In this document: positions 51,475-62,755 of the stretch, piece by piece
Layout: every line of letters starts with the position of its first letter
Numbering within the stretch: the first letter of the stretch is position 1
NCBI GenBank assembly: GCA_947646735.1
Contig: CANTFK010000024.1
Location: forward strand, 248,001 to 312,000
Reading direction: 5' to 3'
Origin: Peronospora farinosa
Lineage: Eukaryota > Oomycota > Peronosporomycetes > Peronosporales > Peronosporaceae
DNA length: 64,000 nt
Program-made: the position numbers and the translations under genes
The notes under the pieces: model-generated
Told to the model about the DNA's origin: nothing
Databases searched by the model: none
Seen by the model: only the letters and a program-made list of their open reading frames with translations

Positions 51475-53808
51475 ATGCTCAAGTCCTGGTTAACCGCAGT
51501 GTTTTTACCCGGTGTGGTACTTGCGCTCACTTCTGTTGAGAATGAAGCACTCGATGCTCAAGCTCAAGAAATTGTGGACGGATTTTCCGTAGCTGAGTTG
51601 ATGGGACAGATGACGCAGCTCGATATCAGCACCGTCATGAATGGCGACACCTATGAGCTTAACGAGGACGCAGTGCGTACTTTTGCGAGGATGAACGTTG
51701 GGTCGTACCTGAACACGTTTTTGAGCAGCCAGTCTGTTGACGGCAACTACGGCTACAATGCCACCGAGTTTCGATCTCTTATCCATCGTATCCAAGAAAT
51801 CACAATGGAAGAGAACGGAGGTCACCCCATACTATATGGAATTGACTCCATCCACGGTGCAAGTTACGTGACAGGAGCCATGCTTTTTCCACAGCAAATC
51901 AACTGTGGCGCGAGCTTCAACCCCGACCTTGTCTACGAGATGGCCCGCATCACTGCTCGCGACACTGAGGCTGCCGGCATCCCTTGGGTTTTCGGTCCGA
52001 TCCTTGACATCTCGCAGAACTCGTTATGGGCTCGCACTTACGAGACATTCGGCGAGGACCCATACCTTTGTTCCGTGATGGGAGAATCTTACGTCCGTGG
52101 ACTCCAGAGCTATAACGAAACCGCTGCTTGCATCAAGCACTTTATCGGGTACTCGAAGACGCCTACTGGTCACGACCGCGACAATGTTCTGATCTCGGAT
52201 TTCGATCTCCTTAACAACTTTCTGCCGCCGTTCAAAGCCGCATTACATGCCGGCGCGCTGACGATGATGGAGAACTACATTTCCTTGAACGGTGATCCGG
52301 TGATTGCTAGCTCGAGAATCCTGAACGACCTACTTCGGTCGGACCTCGGGTTTAATGGAGTGCTTGTTTCGGATTGGAACGAGATCTACAACTTGCACGA
52401 CTTTCACCGCGTGTCGGCTACTCGAGAAGAGGCTGTAGCTACCTCTTTGAAGCAGACTTCAATTGATATTAGTATGGTGCCGCTGGACACCGCTTTCATC
52501 GAATACGGCCTGAATATGCTCACGGAGAATCCGGAGCAGGAGGCTCGACTGCGCGAGTCCGTCAAGCGCGTCATCCGACTGAAGCTCCAGCTAGGACTCT
52601 ACGACAATCCGGTGCCGGGCAAAGAGTACGTGTCGATGGTTGGAAACGCCATGGACAAGAAAATTGCGTTGGAGATGGCGCGCGAATCTATTGTGCTGCT
52701 CAAAAACGAAGGCGACGTGTTGCCACTACCAAAAAGCGCATCCGTGTTTCTCACGGGTCACGCTTCAGACAATGTGGGGTACCAGTGCGGTGGCTGGACA
52801 TTGACCTGGCAAGGTTACTCGGGCAATGCGATGTTCCCGCACGGGGTCTCCGTCCGTAAAGGTATGGAGAATTTGGTTGGCAATGACTCGTTTACATATT
52901 TCAACGGACTTCGTGTTAATGGATCTATCTCGGATGTCGATCTGGCCAAAGCTGTGGAACTTGCCGGTCAGCATAGATACACCATCGCTGCCATCGGAGA
53001 GCCCAACTACACGGAAAAGCCTGGAGACATTGATGACCCTGCACTGCCTGAGGGTCAGGAAAAGTTCATTGAAGCGCTGGCAGCCACAGGTACCAAGGTG
53101 ATCGTGGTGCTGTTTGAAGGCCGCCCGCGTCTGCTTGGGTCAATTCCAGACAATGCTGCTGCTATTATTGATGGCATGCTTCCGTGTGAGCTCGGTGGAC
53201 AGGCTATTGCAGAGATCATGTTTGGCGATGTAAATCCAAGTGGTAAACTGCCGATCACGTATCCGAAGGACCCAGCCAATATCGCCATCCCGTACAACCA
53301 TCTTGTCACGACGCGCTGCATGTATGACAACTGCAGGATGCAATGGGACTTTGGTGCAGGTCTCAGCTACACCAAGTTCAACTACACCTCCGTCACGCTT
53401 GACAAGACGACCATCACCAACGCGGATGAGACGCTTACCGCCACAGTCATTGTAACCAACGCGGGATTGCGCGCCGGCAAGGAGACGGTCATGTTATTCC
53501 TCATTCAGCCGTTTCGCAAAATCTCGGTGCCGGAAATGAAGATGCTAAAGAAGTTCAAGAAGATCGAGCTGCAAGCTGGTGAGTCCAAGGTCGTGTCGTT
53601 CTCGTTGTCAGCGAAGGATTGGGGAGTATACAAGCCGGAGATTGGAAGTGGTTTAAAAAGGGTTGTGGAGGACAGCAACTACGTGGTGGCCATCAAACCG
53701 GACACATGGTGCGACGTTTACGGTGACATGACTAACCCTCTTTGCGCTTCGTTCACTATCGACATGGCCAGGGATGCCAGCATCATCAACGCTGTCACTC
53801 AGGAGTAG
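51475..53808 (+). CDS. secreted glycoside hydrolase family 3 (beta-glucosidase-like)
   Basis: 777 aa, no intron. Probable signal peptide (MLKSWLTAVFLPGVVLAL). GH3 N-terminal barrel: GIDSIHGASYVTGAMLFPQQ, SLWARTYETFGEDPYL, CIKHFIGYS and the nucleophile motif GVLVSDWNEI with Asp 300. The C-terminal sandwich domain contains ESIVLLKNEGDVLPL, IGEPNYTEKPGDIDD and a GKLPITYP element, followed by a fibronectin III-like end (GLRAGKETVMLF). GH3 enzymes release glucose from the non-reducing end of beta-glucosides and cello-oligosaccharides, so in an oomycete this would act outside the cell on plant or own-wall glucans. Substrate cannot be told from sequence. Length is typical. Confidence 0.94.
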   Translation: MLKSWLTAVFLPGVVLALTSVENEALDAQAQEIVDGFSVAELMGQMTQLDISTVMNGDTYELNEDAVRTFARMNVGSYLNTFLSSQSVDGNYGYNATEFRSLIHRIQEITMEENGGHPILYGIDSIHGASYVTGAMLFPQQINCGASFNPDLVYEMARITARDTEAAGIPWVFGPILDISQNSLWARTYETFGEDPYLCSVMGESYVRGLQSYNETAACIKHFIGYSKTPTGHDRDNVLISDFDLLNNFLPPFKAALHAGALTMMENYISLNGDPVIASSRILNDLLRSDLGFNGVLVSDWNEIYNLHDFHRVSATREEAVATSLKQTSIDISMVPLDTAFIEYGLNMLTENPEQEARLRESVKRVIRLKLQLGLYDNPVPGKEYVSMVGNAMDKKIALEMARESIVLLKNEGDVLPLPKSASVFLTGHASDNVGYQCGGWTLTWQGYSGNAMFPHGVSVRKGMENLVGNDSFTYFNGLRVNGSISDVDLAKAVELAGQHRYTIAAIGEPNYTEKPGDIDDPALPEGQEKFIEALAATGTKVIVVLFEGRPRLLGSIPDNAAAIIDGMLPCELGGQAIAEIMFGDVNPSGKLPITYPKDPANIAIPYNHLVTTRCMYDNCRMQWDFGAGLSYTKFNYTSVTLDKTTITNADETLTATVIVTNAGLRAGKETVMLFLIQPFRKISVPEMKMLKKFKKIELQAGESKVVSFSLSAKDWGVYKPEIGSGLKRVVEDSNYVVAIKPDTWCDVYGDMTNPLCASFTIDMARDASIINAVTQE

Positions 53809-53869
53809 TCGACTATATGCCTAGAAACCGTCCCTCTATCTCACTAAAGTAGAATTCTCGCAAGATTCA

Positions 53870-54027
53870 TCATCGCCAGACGAGTTACTATATTCTCGTC
53901 CAAAAGCATTGAAGTCTATTGTATTTTTCAGGATGTTTGTGTGGAGCTCCGTTGTCTTTATCACCTATTCTGGCGGAAACGGAAGGCGTAGCGCCTAAAA
54001 GAGGAGTGCAATTTCCATTGCACTCTT
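53870..54027 (-). pseudogene. copied 3' end of the oligopeptidase B gene
   Basis: About 160 bp that match 41,055-41,210, covering the last ~20 codons of the oligopeptidase and its downstream flank (TCAGG...TTTGTGTGGAGCTCC, ATCACCTATTCTGGCGGAAACGGAAGGCGTAG), with scattered differences. Only this tail is present; there is no hydrolase domain upstream. Confidence 0.85.
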
Positions 54028-54674
54028 TTTCGGCCCCGTACATTACCGTACTCAAACGAGGAACCGGCGTTGCTAACGTGAATATGGTCTAGCAGATATC
54101 CTATAACCACTGAAGGACAAATCGACCTCTCTTTCGATCTATTACCAATGAAACTCGAGATTCGCGTGCCATTCGCAGTCATTGCTGCAAGTACACGGAG
54201 ACTAACGAAGCTCTCAGCCACGCCTTATCTCGACTACTTTAAATTCGTTTCACCTTGAATTTTGTTTCAGCTCGCCGGCAGTCTCGCTTCGCTGCAGCTC
54301 AAAGTTGCCTTAAGATCCCAGAGTTCCCTGACGCTGCCTTCGATCGTCACGTCCACTTACTGAAGCCTTGCGTTGTATCCACAAACTGGTGATGCAATTG
54401 GTGCTCATCATATGCCAAAGTCGTTTCCATTCGGCAGCGCTTGCGGTCGCCTCATTGGAATTGTACTGTGGATGACCCTGAGGATACAATAAACAAATCT
54501 CAAATGTTTCAACTTGATAGCTTCAATTCTGCAACGTTCTCGAACAACAGGCTTTGACATGTGGAACCAGCAAGAAATTGGCTATAATGCGGAGCTAACC
54601 TCACCAAAATCTTTTTTTCAAACACCACGATTCCTCATGACGGATGGTGAAGCTAGCAGGCAAGATACAGTGGC
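54028..54674. other. no supported feature
   Basis: About 650 bp between the oligopeptidase fragment and the duplicated block. No coding or repeat signal recognised. Confidence 0.4.
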
Positions 54675-56116
54675 TTGAAACATGTTTGCATACAACAAGG
54701 GAGTCGGTTTCTGCAATTGCTTCACCCTCTTTGTCAGTATATTCGTTCAGCCGTAACGCTCTCTGACGCTCAAAAGCATACCGCTCCGTCAGCGACGATC
54801 TTGTCAAGAGATAGACACCGGACGCTGCGCGACACACACTGCCAACAACATACTGGTCGACTCCGATCTAAGAACAACTCGAGCTCATTTTTTCGATTGA
54901 CACTCTTGGTGTCACTGCTTAACACGTACCAGCACTACGCATACCTCTCTACCACTTCCGATGATCACCGGTATCTGATTTTAAGACGAGCACGCCAAGT
55001 TCCTAGTCGCCATTACACTCTATCCTCAAGGCCCATGGCGCAAAGTCGCGGCATACGTGAGCACTCGTTCCAGTCGCCAAGTGCAGACGCACGCTTTAAT
55101 GTACCACAAAAAGGTGGTGCGACGCATGCATGGACTGCACAAAGGCCGTCTATCCTCGGGTCGTAAAGAGCACGGCAACGATATGCTAGCCGCGTGCAAC
55201 GTGGACGAGGGTCTCGGTATTGACCTACCCAACCGCATCGAAGGTTGGCCTTCGCCGCAGCAACATCCGGCGAATTCAGGGTTTAGTACGACGGAGCATA
55301 TGGTTGAGTTTTTGCTAGATACGGTGCCTGGTTCAATGAGTCTAGGTGATGTGAACTCCAACAGCATCGCTGACACCGTCCAGAACTCTGCTGTATTAAA
55401 CACTTCGTGTCAGCTTCCAACGATCGATGAGTCGCTTGATTTCTTGATCAAGTGCTTGTCTAAAGCAAGTTAAGTCGCTTTGAAGACTCGTCACTGTGAT
55501 GGTAGCTAGTTTAAACCTTTGCAAGCGAAAACGATTCGTAGTAGAAGCGTAAGTACAAGATAGAATGCTGTATTTTCGTACGATGTATACTAGCTGCATA
55601 ACCAACACACTTCTGTCTTTTTCTATCTTGCGCTTCTAAGAATGATTTCAGAAGCAACGAACATATTCATAACTACTTACCGTTCCACACCGTATTAATT
55701 GAGGCGCACTTGACCACATGAATAAGCTGCTCCCACGTGGTCAGGTCCTGAGACTCACCTTGCTCGGAAGTGTTGAATTCGAGTGCATGCCTGTCCGCTT
55801 TCAAGAGAGTGGGTCCCGTAGGTGACTTTCACATTCGTACTGTTCAGTGTGTCGACACTAGGAGGAACCTGCATCTCTAACCTCCGTGGCTCGATGCCGA
55901 CACAGCCCTGGGGTCCAATGTCACATTACGGCTGTTGAGAAACTCGACAGCAACCTGTCAGGCGTGACGGACACCAGTCGTACACTAGAATGTTTGTCTT
56001 TTGAGAAGTAGAGTGTGTACGCTATAGCGCGGTCAGATTCCTTACAGCCACCGTATGTTCCTGTAGGCTTACGACTAGTGCTGGTCTGACCTTCTTCGGT
56101 CACTGCGGGAAATGGG
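54675..56116 (+). repeat. duplicated block D1, longer copy
   Basis: Matches 14,381-15,300 read in the opposite direction. It contains the Myb pseudogene and about 640 bp downstream of it. It ends at GGGTGACACC, where an A-family LTR fragment begins. Confidence 0.85.
54970..55473 (+). pseudogene. Myb transcription factor pseudogene (paralogue of 49,510-50,208)
   Basis: From 54,985 the frame reads DEHAKFLVAI, LYPQGPWRKVAAYVSTRSSRQ, then VQTHALMYHKKVVRRMHGLHKGR, clearly the second half of a Myb repeat of the same class. The first tryptophan codon is TGA (near 54,976) and a TAA follows (54,982), so the repeat is cut by two stops. VQTHAQKY has become VQTHALMY. The rest to 55,473 is open and ends with LPTIDESLDFLIKCLSKAS, similar to the functional gene's C-terminus. 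Sequence upstream to 54,700 may hold more remains. Confidence 0.85.
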
Positions 56117-56206
56117 TGACACCATTCGAATGGGAGGTCTAAGGTACCACGTACGTCTTCAGACCTCCTCGTTAAGTATACTTCACTACCTCATGTAACC
56201 TAATAA
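56117..56206 (-). repeat. A-family LTR outer-end fragment
   Basis: Contains ATGGGAGGTCTAAGGTACCACGTACGTCTTCAGACCTCCTCGTTAAGTATAC and a CATGTAACC end, resembling the LTR hairpin and outer U3 region as in the diverged unit at 13,640-13,730. Only about 90 bp. Confidence 0.6.
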
Positions 56207-56296
56207 AAAAAAAAATATCGGATATCAAGCCTTCACCGAACGATATTATCGATACCATACCTCACTCAACGTCTGCCTTCTCAAAGAAAATACATT

Positions 56297-56660
56297 GTAT
56301 TACATATGTGAACGCATTTCGCGAGCCGTCTTGCCACAGAAGTGGCTCAACTTTCGCATGCGCCGGGTTATCTCTCGTTCTCTACAGTTCTCTCTACTCT
56401 CGCCAAGATCCATTAAGCGGCGCGCGCTATAAGCTCCGTGCTGAAGGCCGTCCAGGCTGCACGATTCTTTGCACACAGGCAAAGGAGGTGCAGGTCTGGG
56501 CATGTCCAGCGGTAGGTTTCTTGTTTGGATCCCTTGGTGTCGATCTTGTCAACAGGTCCCACCCAGTAAGGGTCTCTTCTTGCTTGCACCGGGAACAAAA
56601 TATACGGGAGCGTACCTAAGTGGATATGCCTGGACTTCCGGCGTGAAGGTGTACATCGTG
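56297..56660 (+). repeat. dispersed repeat R1, copy 2
   Basis: Plus-strand match to 1800-2175 (minus). Begins around CGCGAGCCGTCTTG and ends with TACATCGTGGCGGCTTGACTGGCGGCTGGG, 20 bp from an A LTR fragment. Confidence 0.75.
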
Positions 56661-56680
56661 GCGGCTTGACTGGCGGCTGG

Positions 56681-56787
56681 GTGTAGACGGGCACTTCTAC
56701 GAAGTTGCCTCGTGCTACTAGCACACACCTTCAGCACAAGCAAGGAAGCGGTTATACCGTCTTACCTTCGCGTGCGAGGGTGGCTAT
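56681..56787 (-). repeat. A-family LTR fragment (R/U5 side), deletion junction of A4
   Basis: TGTAGACGGGCACTTC at 56,681 begins the LTR's inner end (minus orientation). The LTR sequence stops at about 56,787 and continues directly into the coiled-coil antisense ORF of A4, so most of the LTR, the polypurine tract and antisense ORF a1 are deleted. Confidence 0.75.
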
Positions 56788-56938
56788 GCGGTCGCAGGCT
56801 GAGTCCGCTGCGCTGAAGAGGCAGGTGGCAGATCTCGAGAGTCAAGTCTCGCGACTGACTGTGGATCTGCGCGATGTAAGGACGAGGGACCGGAAGGGGT
56901 TAGACCGCCTGAAGACCCGTGTGTACATCCTAGAGTGA
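56784..56938 (+). CDS. antisense ORF a2 of A4, partial (coiled coil)
   Basis: The coiled-coil segment (SQAESAALKRQVADLESQVS and onward) is preserved in the most diverged A copy, with changes such as KTRVYILE for KLRLYMFE that keep the pattern. The N-terminal part is deleted, so this is a remnant fused to LTR sequence. Confidence 0.4.
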
Positions 56939-59900
56939 CTGGTGATGAAAGAACCGCGTCAAGCGCGGAGTCCTCCTCGATCGCCGAGTCCTCTATCGCC
57001 TCGTTCGTAAACGGGGAGCCTATCGGCTTCCTCGTCGCCTGATCGGCCGCGACGCTCGACTCACATTCGACGTCACCATCGGTCTCGTTAGACCGATGTG
57101 GATATGTGAACTCTTCTGGATCAACATACCGTTTCAGACGACCCACGTAAAATACGGGGTGCGTCTTCATATACGGTGGGAGTGTGAGCCTATAATTTAG
57201 GTCTCCAACTTCTTCAACCACTGTAAAGGGCCACATGGATCGGGGCAATAGCTTAGCAGTAACACCAGGTAGTACAGAAATTGCATGTTTAGGTAGGGTA
57301 GCAGTACTTAATAGCACTTTGTCCCCCACACTAAAGTATTCATTGTTTTTGCGACCATGCTGGTCTGCATATTGTTTTTGCTTGTCCTGTGCGCTTGCCA
57401 TCGCGTCACGGACTTTACGTGTAATGGCTAATGGCTCATCCACAAAGCACTGAGCTTCGCTCACTTTTTTAGCATCCAGATCGCTTATGACGCCTCCAAG
57501 AGGTCGTTCATGGGTCGACGCTGTTGATAATACTATAGTGTCATCTTCAAGGAGCACAGGCACTTCTTGCCGTGCCTCCTCTGTGACATCGTGACCACTG
57601 CTAATTTGGCAGTGTCACTAGGGCAACCTTGGACCCTCTTTGGCATTTGCCCCGAGCGAAGTGAGGGGCTCTCCCCACTAATACTCGGGCTGCGCAAAAA
57701 CGGGACTGGCGTTCGAGGATGACGCAGTCCGATAATATAAAACGGTGTTTCACCCGTACTGGTGTAAACGCTTCTATTAATAGGTAGCTTCACAAATGGC
57801 AATTTGCTTGCTCCATTCCTTTCGAGTCGCTATTGTGCGCAACACATCTGCCACGACTTGATTGGCTCATTCCATTTTTGCCATCGGTTTGGGGATGATC
57901 AGCTGTTGACCTGTAGAGCTTGCTACCTAGCAGCTTAAACACGTGTCGCCAAAACCCGACGTAAAACGCGGATTCGGATCCGATACTATGGACTCGGGCA
58001 TCCCGTGTAGTCGATACACGTGATCCAGAAGCAAGAGGATAGCCTCTTTTCCTGAGATCTTGGTGCTACATGGTGCCAAATGCACCATCTTGCTCAGTCT
58101 GTCTACAAAGACAAAGAGCCCCGTCCTGCCTTTATGGTCAGGCGGTAAGCCAAACATGAAGTCCAAACTGACCGACTTCCAACATTCAGTTGGAATCGGC
58201 AGTGGCTTCAGTGGCGCACTGTTTGAAGGTGCAGGCTTTATGCGCTGACATTCTTCACAAGAGCGAATATAGTTGGCCACCCACCGATATAGGTGGGGCC
58301 ACCAAAATTCCTCTGACACTCGTAAGAATGTCTTGTCACGGCCCAGATGCCCACTAGATGGCGCATCATGGCACTCGTGAAGTATCATCAGATTGAGATC
58401 TGTGTCATGAGGGACATAGATTCTCAAGGGATCACAGGGTGACAGTTGATGCCATAACAGGCCATCAGTGTAACTAAATCGATTTAGTTTCGCTTTCAGG
58501 TGCAACGGAAGGGTAAACTTTCGTCCACCAAAATGATCCAACAGCAGGCGACAATGTTCGTCCTGACTGTAACACTCCTTTATATCGGAGGCCATTGAGC
58601 TCGTCACATGGTAGGCCTTCATGGCTGCCAATGTTGACGACTCACCTTGTGCTTCCGCACGAGACACACTTTCCTGGTGTCTTGCCTCGAAGTCTGGTCT
58701 GCGCGATAACGCGTCAGCCAAGACATTCGACTTACCCGGCTTATATTCAACTTTGAAATTAAATTCAGAGAAGAATGTTAGCCATCTCGCCATTCTCGGC
58801 GATAGATGCGGTAAATTTATAGCGGTACGCAGTATGCGTGATCCGTATAAACCACAAAAGGTTCGGTGCCCAAGAGGTGCACCCGAAACTTTACAAGGGC
58901 ATACTTCATTGAAAGTAGCTCCTTGTCATGCACAGGTTAATTCAACTCGGCAGCTTTTAAAAGACTGATAAGATATGACACGGTCAACGCCGTTGTCATC
59001 CTTTTGCATGAGCGCGCTGCCGATTGCAAAATTGCTTGCATCGCAGACGACGCTAAAGAGCTTATTCGCGTCTGGCAATGCCAAGATCGATGCCTCTACA
59101 AGAGATTGCTTCACTGATGTGAACGCATCTTCTTGCTACTTTGACCAAGTCCATTCTGCATCCTTTTTCAAAAGATCAGACAATGGCTTAGTCCGCTCCG
59201 CACAATTCTTGCTGTACTCATGCAAGTAATTAGCGAGCCCAAGGAGTTGGCGCAGATCCGTCACATGAAGTAGTCCTTTACATCCTTTACCTTTTCTGGA
59301 TCTGCTCGTGCACCATGTGTACCTACGATGTAGCCCAGCTCGGTATCTCGAATACCCTTATGACGCACTTTTGCAAGTTTACGTACAATTTGGCGTCACC
59401 CAGAGTCTGCAACTTAGCGTCTAAATGACGCTTGTGCGACTCGATTGCGCTCAGACCGCCCCTCCTGCGCCCTACTATGCACGAATACATCGTCAAAGTA
59501 ATGGGGCGCGTAGGCACGGTGCTGACGCATCACGTGAGCCACCACTCGGTTGAATGTTGCCGGAGCATTTTTCAACCCTTGTGGCATCACAAGCCACTCC
59601 CACAGCATACCGCTTGGCGTTCTTACTACCGTTTTGGCTACATCGATATCTCTCATGAGAACTTGATAGTAGCCATACTTCAGATCCAACGCGGAAAAGA
59701 TAGTTGACTTTCCCATGAAGTTTAACAAGACATCTTTCCGCGGGATCGGCGTTTGAGCCGGAATGGTGGCCGTGTTCAGCTTATTATAAGCATAAACCAC
59801 GCGCCATCCACTTGTTGCTCTACGCACACAGAAGGTCGGGCTGCAGTGAGGCGATTTGCTCTCACGTACATGTCCCTCCTTGACTCGCTTGTCGAAGAAC

Positions 59901-60931
59901 TCATCGATGTAATCGACTTGTTCCTTCGGCAACGGCCATTGCCTGGTCACACAATACTTGGTGCCAGGCTCCAGGCCAATCTCGTGACTGATGCTCCTAT
60001 CGGCCGGTAGGCGGCTCGGCACTTCTGCTGGAAACACATCACGGTGTTTCCACAGAACATCATAGAACGGGCTGTCCTTCAAGGCATCCCAGCCTTGAGC
60101 AGCGAACCGTTTCTTTTTGTCGGTCTCCAAGACGCTCTCATCCATTGTGGATGAAGAGCAACAGTCCACCACGTTCTCTTCTGGAACTGGTGCGACTATC
60201 TCGTGGATCTTTCCTTCCTTTAATTCAGACAGGAACAGATCCCACGTCATCTCCGAGAGATTTACTATCTCCTCGGCAGATGCCAAGACAAGTTGGAGCA
60301 CCTCAACTGAGGATGCCTCCGGCATCTTGTCTTTGAAGGCCTCGAACAACTCGTTCGTAGGTCCGTCCTTTTGGACCGAGACTGATCCAAGGGTCACTCG
60401 TTTCGACGTGCCCTTGATCGTCTTAATACGTCTGGTGCTCGTTCTTCGAGTCACCACGACCTTTGACCTGGAAGAAGGTGTCGTTGCTATCTCAGCTAAC
60501 GTACTCCTTTCGAGCTGGGTAGTTCCTGGTGCCGATTGAAATACCGTCATCGCACCCTCGACTGTGTTGGACAAAGCATCAGCCACATAAGCCTCTCGCA
60601 AGAGTACATCCTTTCCGGTGTCTTGCGTAGAGCTAGCGACTGTGCGTGTACGCCAGTCTATCCATGGTTGGTGTTTAGCCAACCAAGGCATGCTTAGGAT
60701 GATATCATACGGACTCTCCATACCTAGCACTGTGAACTTCTCTTTACAAGAGAAGTCACTAAAACTGAAGGCGAGTTCAACTTGAACTCCCTCCGATTTA
60801 ACGAGCGCGCCGTTCGCTAAACGAACGATCGCCTCTTCTCGCTTGCCATCCTGGCAAAGCGACTCATAACTCGCCGGTCTCTTTTTAAGAGCCGCGACTT
60901 TCGCAAAGTTTTGTGATGCACCCGAATCCAC
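56784..60931 (-). pseudogene. A4 pol (PR-RT intact over 505 codons; remainder broken)
   Basis: 59,414-60,931 is one open frame of 505 codons with protease DSGASQNF and ILSMPW, a linker lacking the TGSQ repeats of A1-A3, and RT with STIFSALDLKYGYYQV and YFDDVFVHS. Breaks follow: RT end (59,323-59,517), RNase H (58,926-59,114), RNase H end plus integrase HHCC, SLDFMFG and SDPNPRF (57,927-58,793), integrase piece 57,533-57,802, and C-terminal domain 56,784-57,563 with HPVFYVGRLKRY. It shows what the other A copies have lost. Confidence 0.88.
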
Positions 60932-62208
60932 GAGAAGGGGTCATAGCCTCGTACTCGAGCTCTATAGACCAAAAGGAATGAGATCCGACGTTTCAGAACC
61001 TCAGAGACTATGCTACCCATTTGTTCGATCAATCTGAACTTAGGGGTAGCTTCAAAGTCCGCGACAGTAGGACATCCCGCCCCTACTGCGCTCCCGCATT
61101 TCCCGACCCATCTTGGGCAGGTGCTGAACCCGTGCGTCGTGCACGCTGGTATTTTGCACCTCCCTATGGGTTGGGAGACATCGAGTCAGGCCCTTTAAAG
61201 AAAAGTGCCAGCGAATGGCTGCATTAGCATCAGCAGCTACTTTGGCATAGCAGCGAGCCATCATATAGACCCGCTTGCCGCACTTGTAGCAGACAACATC
61301 TGCATTGCCTAACTCCATAGGAGTGGCATCAGACCTTTCTATCGACGGCCTGTAATAGTCTGTCGCCGAGGCGCTGTTGTAGTATTGCTCCTCAACTAAG
61401 GCAATGTCAATTGCCTCTTCCTTCGTCGCTGGCACCTCTCTGAAAAGGGCCTGACACGATGGGCCGTGCATAAGTCCATTCATGAACTTGGCCACCTTAA
61501 TACGTTTTGGTATCGGTTCCCATTAATGGAAGCAGACAGCGAACGCATCTCCTGCACATACTCGTGCAGAGAGCGCCTGTCGTGATCCAAAAAAGCGCGC
61601 CATAAGCAACACCTCGTTGTTAGGCGGCTGATACATGGCGCGAATCTTTGCTTTAAAGATCGCCCATGATGAAAACGCATCAGCATTAGCCATCAGCGCA
61701 GAGTATGCCCACTGTGACGCTTTTACACGCAAGTTGGACATGGCATACGACACCATTCTGGTGTCGTCTTCGATGAGCTGCGCCACTCCAAATTGCTTTA
61801 CGGCTAAAATCCAGTGAACAATCTTGTGAGGGTTAGTTCCATTAACCTTCGGAGGGTCCATCCGAATGGGCCTCGGTTGAGCAGGCCGGGCAGAGAGTGT
61901 CTCAAAGTCCTGTTGAGCGCCTCATTACGTACCTGCTCAAGCCTAAGCTCATCCCGAGTCTTAGTGATGGACTCAGCGGTGGCTTGGCTGTTTACCTCGG
62001 ACGCGTTTCTACGCTGTCCGAGCACAAACGCCTCAAATTGCTCCAACTGAGCAATATGTTGCTCAGGAGGACAATGCAAGAGATTGACCAGGCCTTGTTC
62101 ACCAAGTCCCTGTGCCATATGCTCTGCCAACTCCCTATGATGTTGAGAGAGGTGAGGGAAGTCACTCCAGTCCATATTAAGGACCATCTTAACCACACGC
62201 ACGCTCAC
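60932..62208 (-). pseudogene. A4 gag, broken
   Basis: N-terminal part (61,804-62,208) is open through the place where A2/A3 have TAG (CPPEQHIAQLEQFEAF). Capsid 61,523-61,861 and nucleocapsid 61,052-61,495 follow. The zinc knuckle reads CYKCGKRVYMMARC: the histidine of the CCHC set is replaced by Tyr. Confidence 0.8.
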
Positions 62209-62665
62209 TGTAATGGGGAACCCTCCGACTATACTGATTACAGTATAGTCTACTTCAACCGATTACAGTGAAAGCAGGTGTCTCAATTACCTCACGTACA
62301 CGTGAGGAGAGGAAGGCAATCAACTAAACAAACGGTTAGTTGAGAAGGTAAAGAAAACTGTATTTTATATAGTTAACTGTCTAACTAAACTAATCTACTA
62401 TAACCTATGTTAACTATATTAAACTACAACTATGTATGTTGATAACTTGCCTCCACTCATTGCACGCGTCCATCGGTCATTGGTCAGCGCGTTGGTTGAT
62501 ATGATGGCCCATATCAACCAATGAGAGGGCATCTACAACTGCAAGGAGATCTAGGAACAATATTAGAAGAAAAGATAATATTGTCAAATATTATTAGCAA
62601 TAATAATATTTTTATTGACTCTTCATATAAGTGTCAATATTATATAACGGGCTCACCCCGTTACA
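62209..62665 (-). repeat. 3' LTR of element C
   Basis: 457 bp bounded by TGTAATGGGG and CCCCGTTACA. On the right it abuts TCACCCCCCCC, which on the minus strand is a polypurine tract ending GGTGA just before TGTAACGGGG, as in element B. So the element lies to the right in minus orientation. The LTR contains long hairpins: 62,227-62,250 (10-bp arms), 62,290-62,307 (8), 62,492-62,521 (11) and 62,586-62,611 (10). Confidence 0.8.
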
Positions 62666-62680
62666 TCACCCCCCCCCTCA
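62666..62680 (-). other. polypurine tract of C
   Basis: Minus strand TTGAGGGGGGGGTGA, directly before the LTR; equivalent to GAGAAGGGGGTGA in B. Confidence 0.75.
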
Positions 62681-62755
62681 ATTAACAGTCATGTTTAGTG
62701 ACTATGGGAAAGGAGCACTTGTTGGATTTTCTATTATTCCAACAATTTTCACGCT

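Larger units (their letters stand above)
56681..62208 (-). mobile_element. Ty3/gypsy LTR retrotransposon A4 (3'-deleted, 5' end cut by element C)
   Basis: Minus-strand A element, less damaged in protease-RT than A1-A3 and diverged from them. The 3' end is reduced to a LTR remnant. On the 5' side the leader is interrupted at 62,208 by the LTR of element C, so its own 5' LTR, if any, lies outside the window. Confidence 0.85.

Noticed and set aside
54675..55166. 163-codon plus frame over the Myb pseudogene
   Set aside because: It is out of register with the recognisable Myb sequence; the Myb frame is 54,985-55,473.
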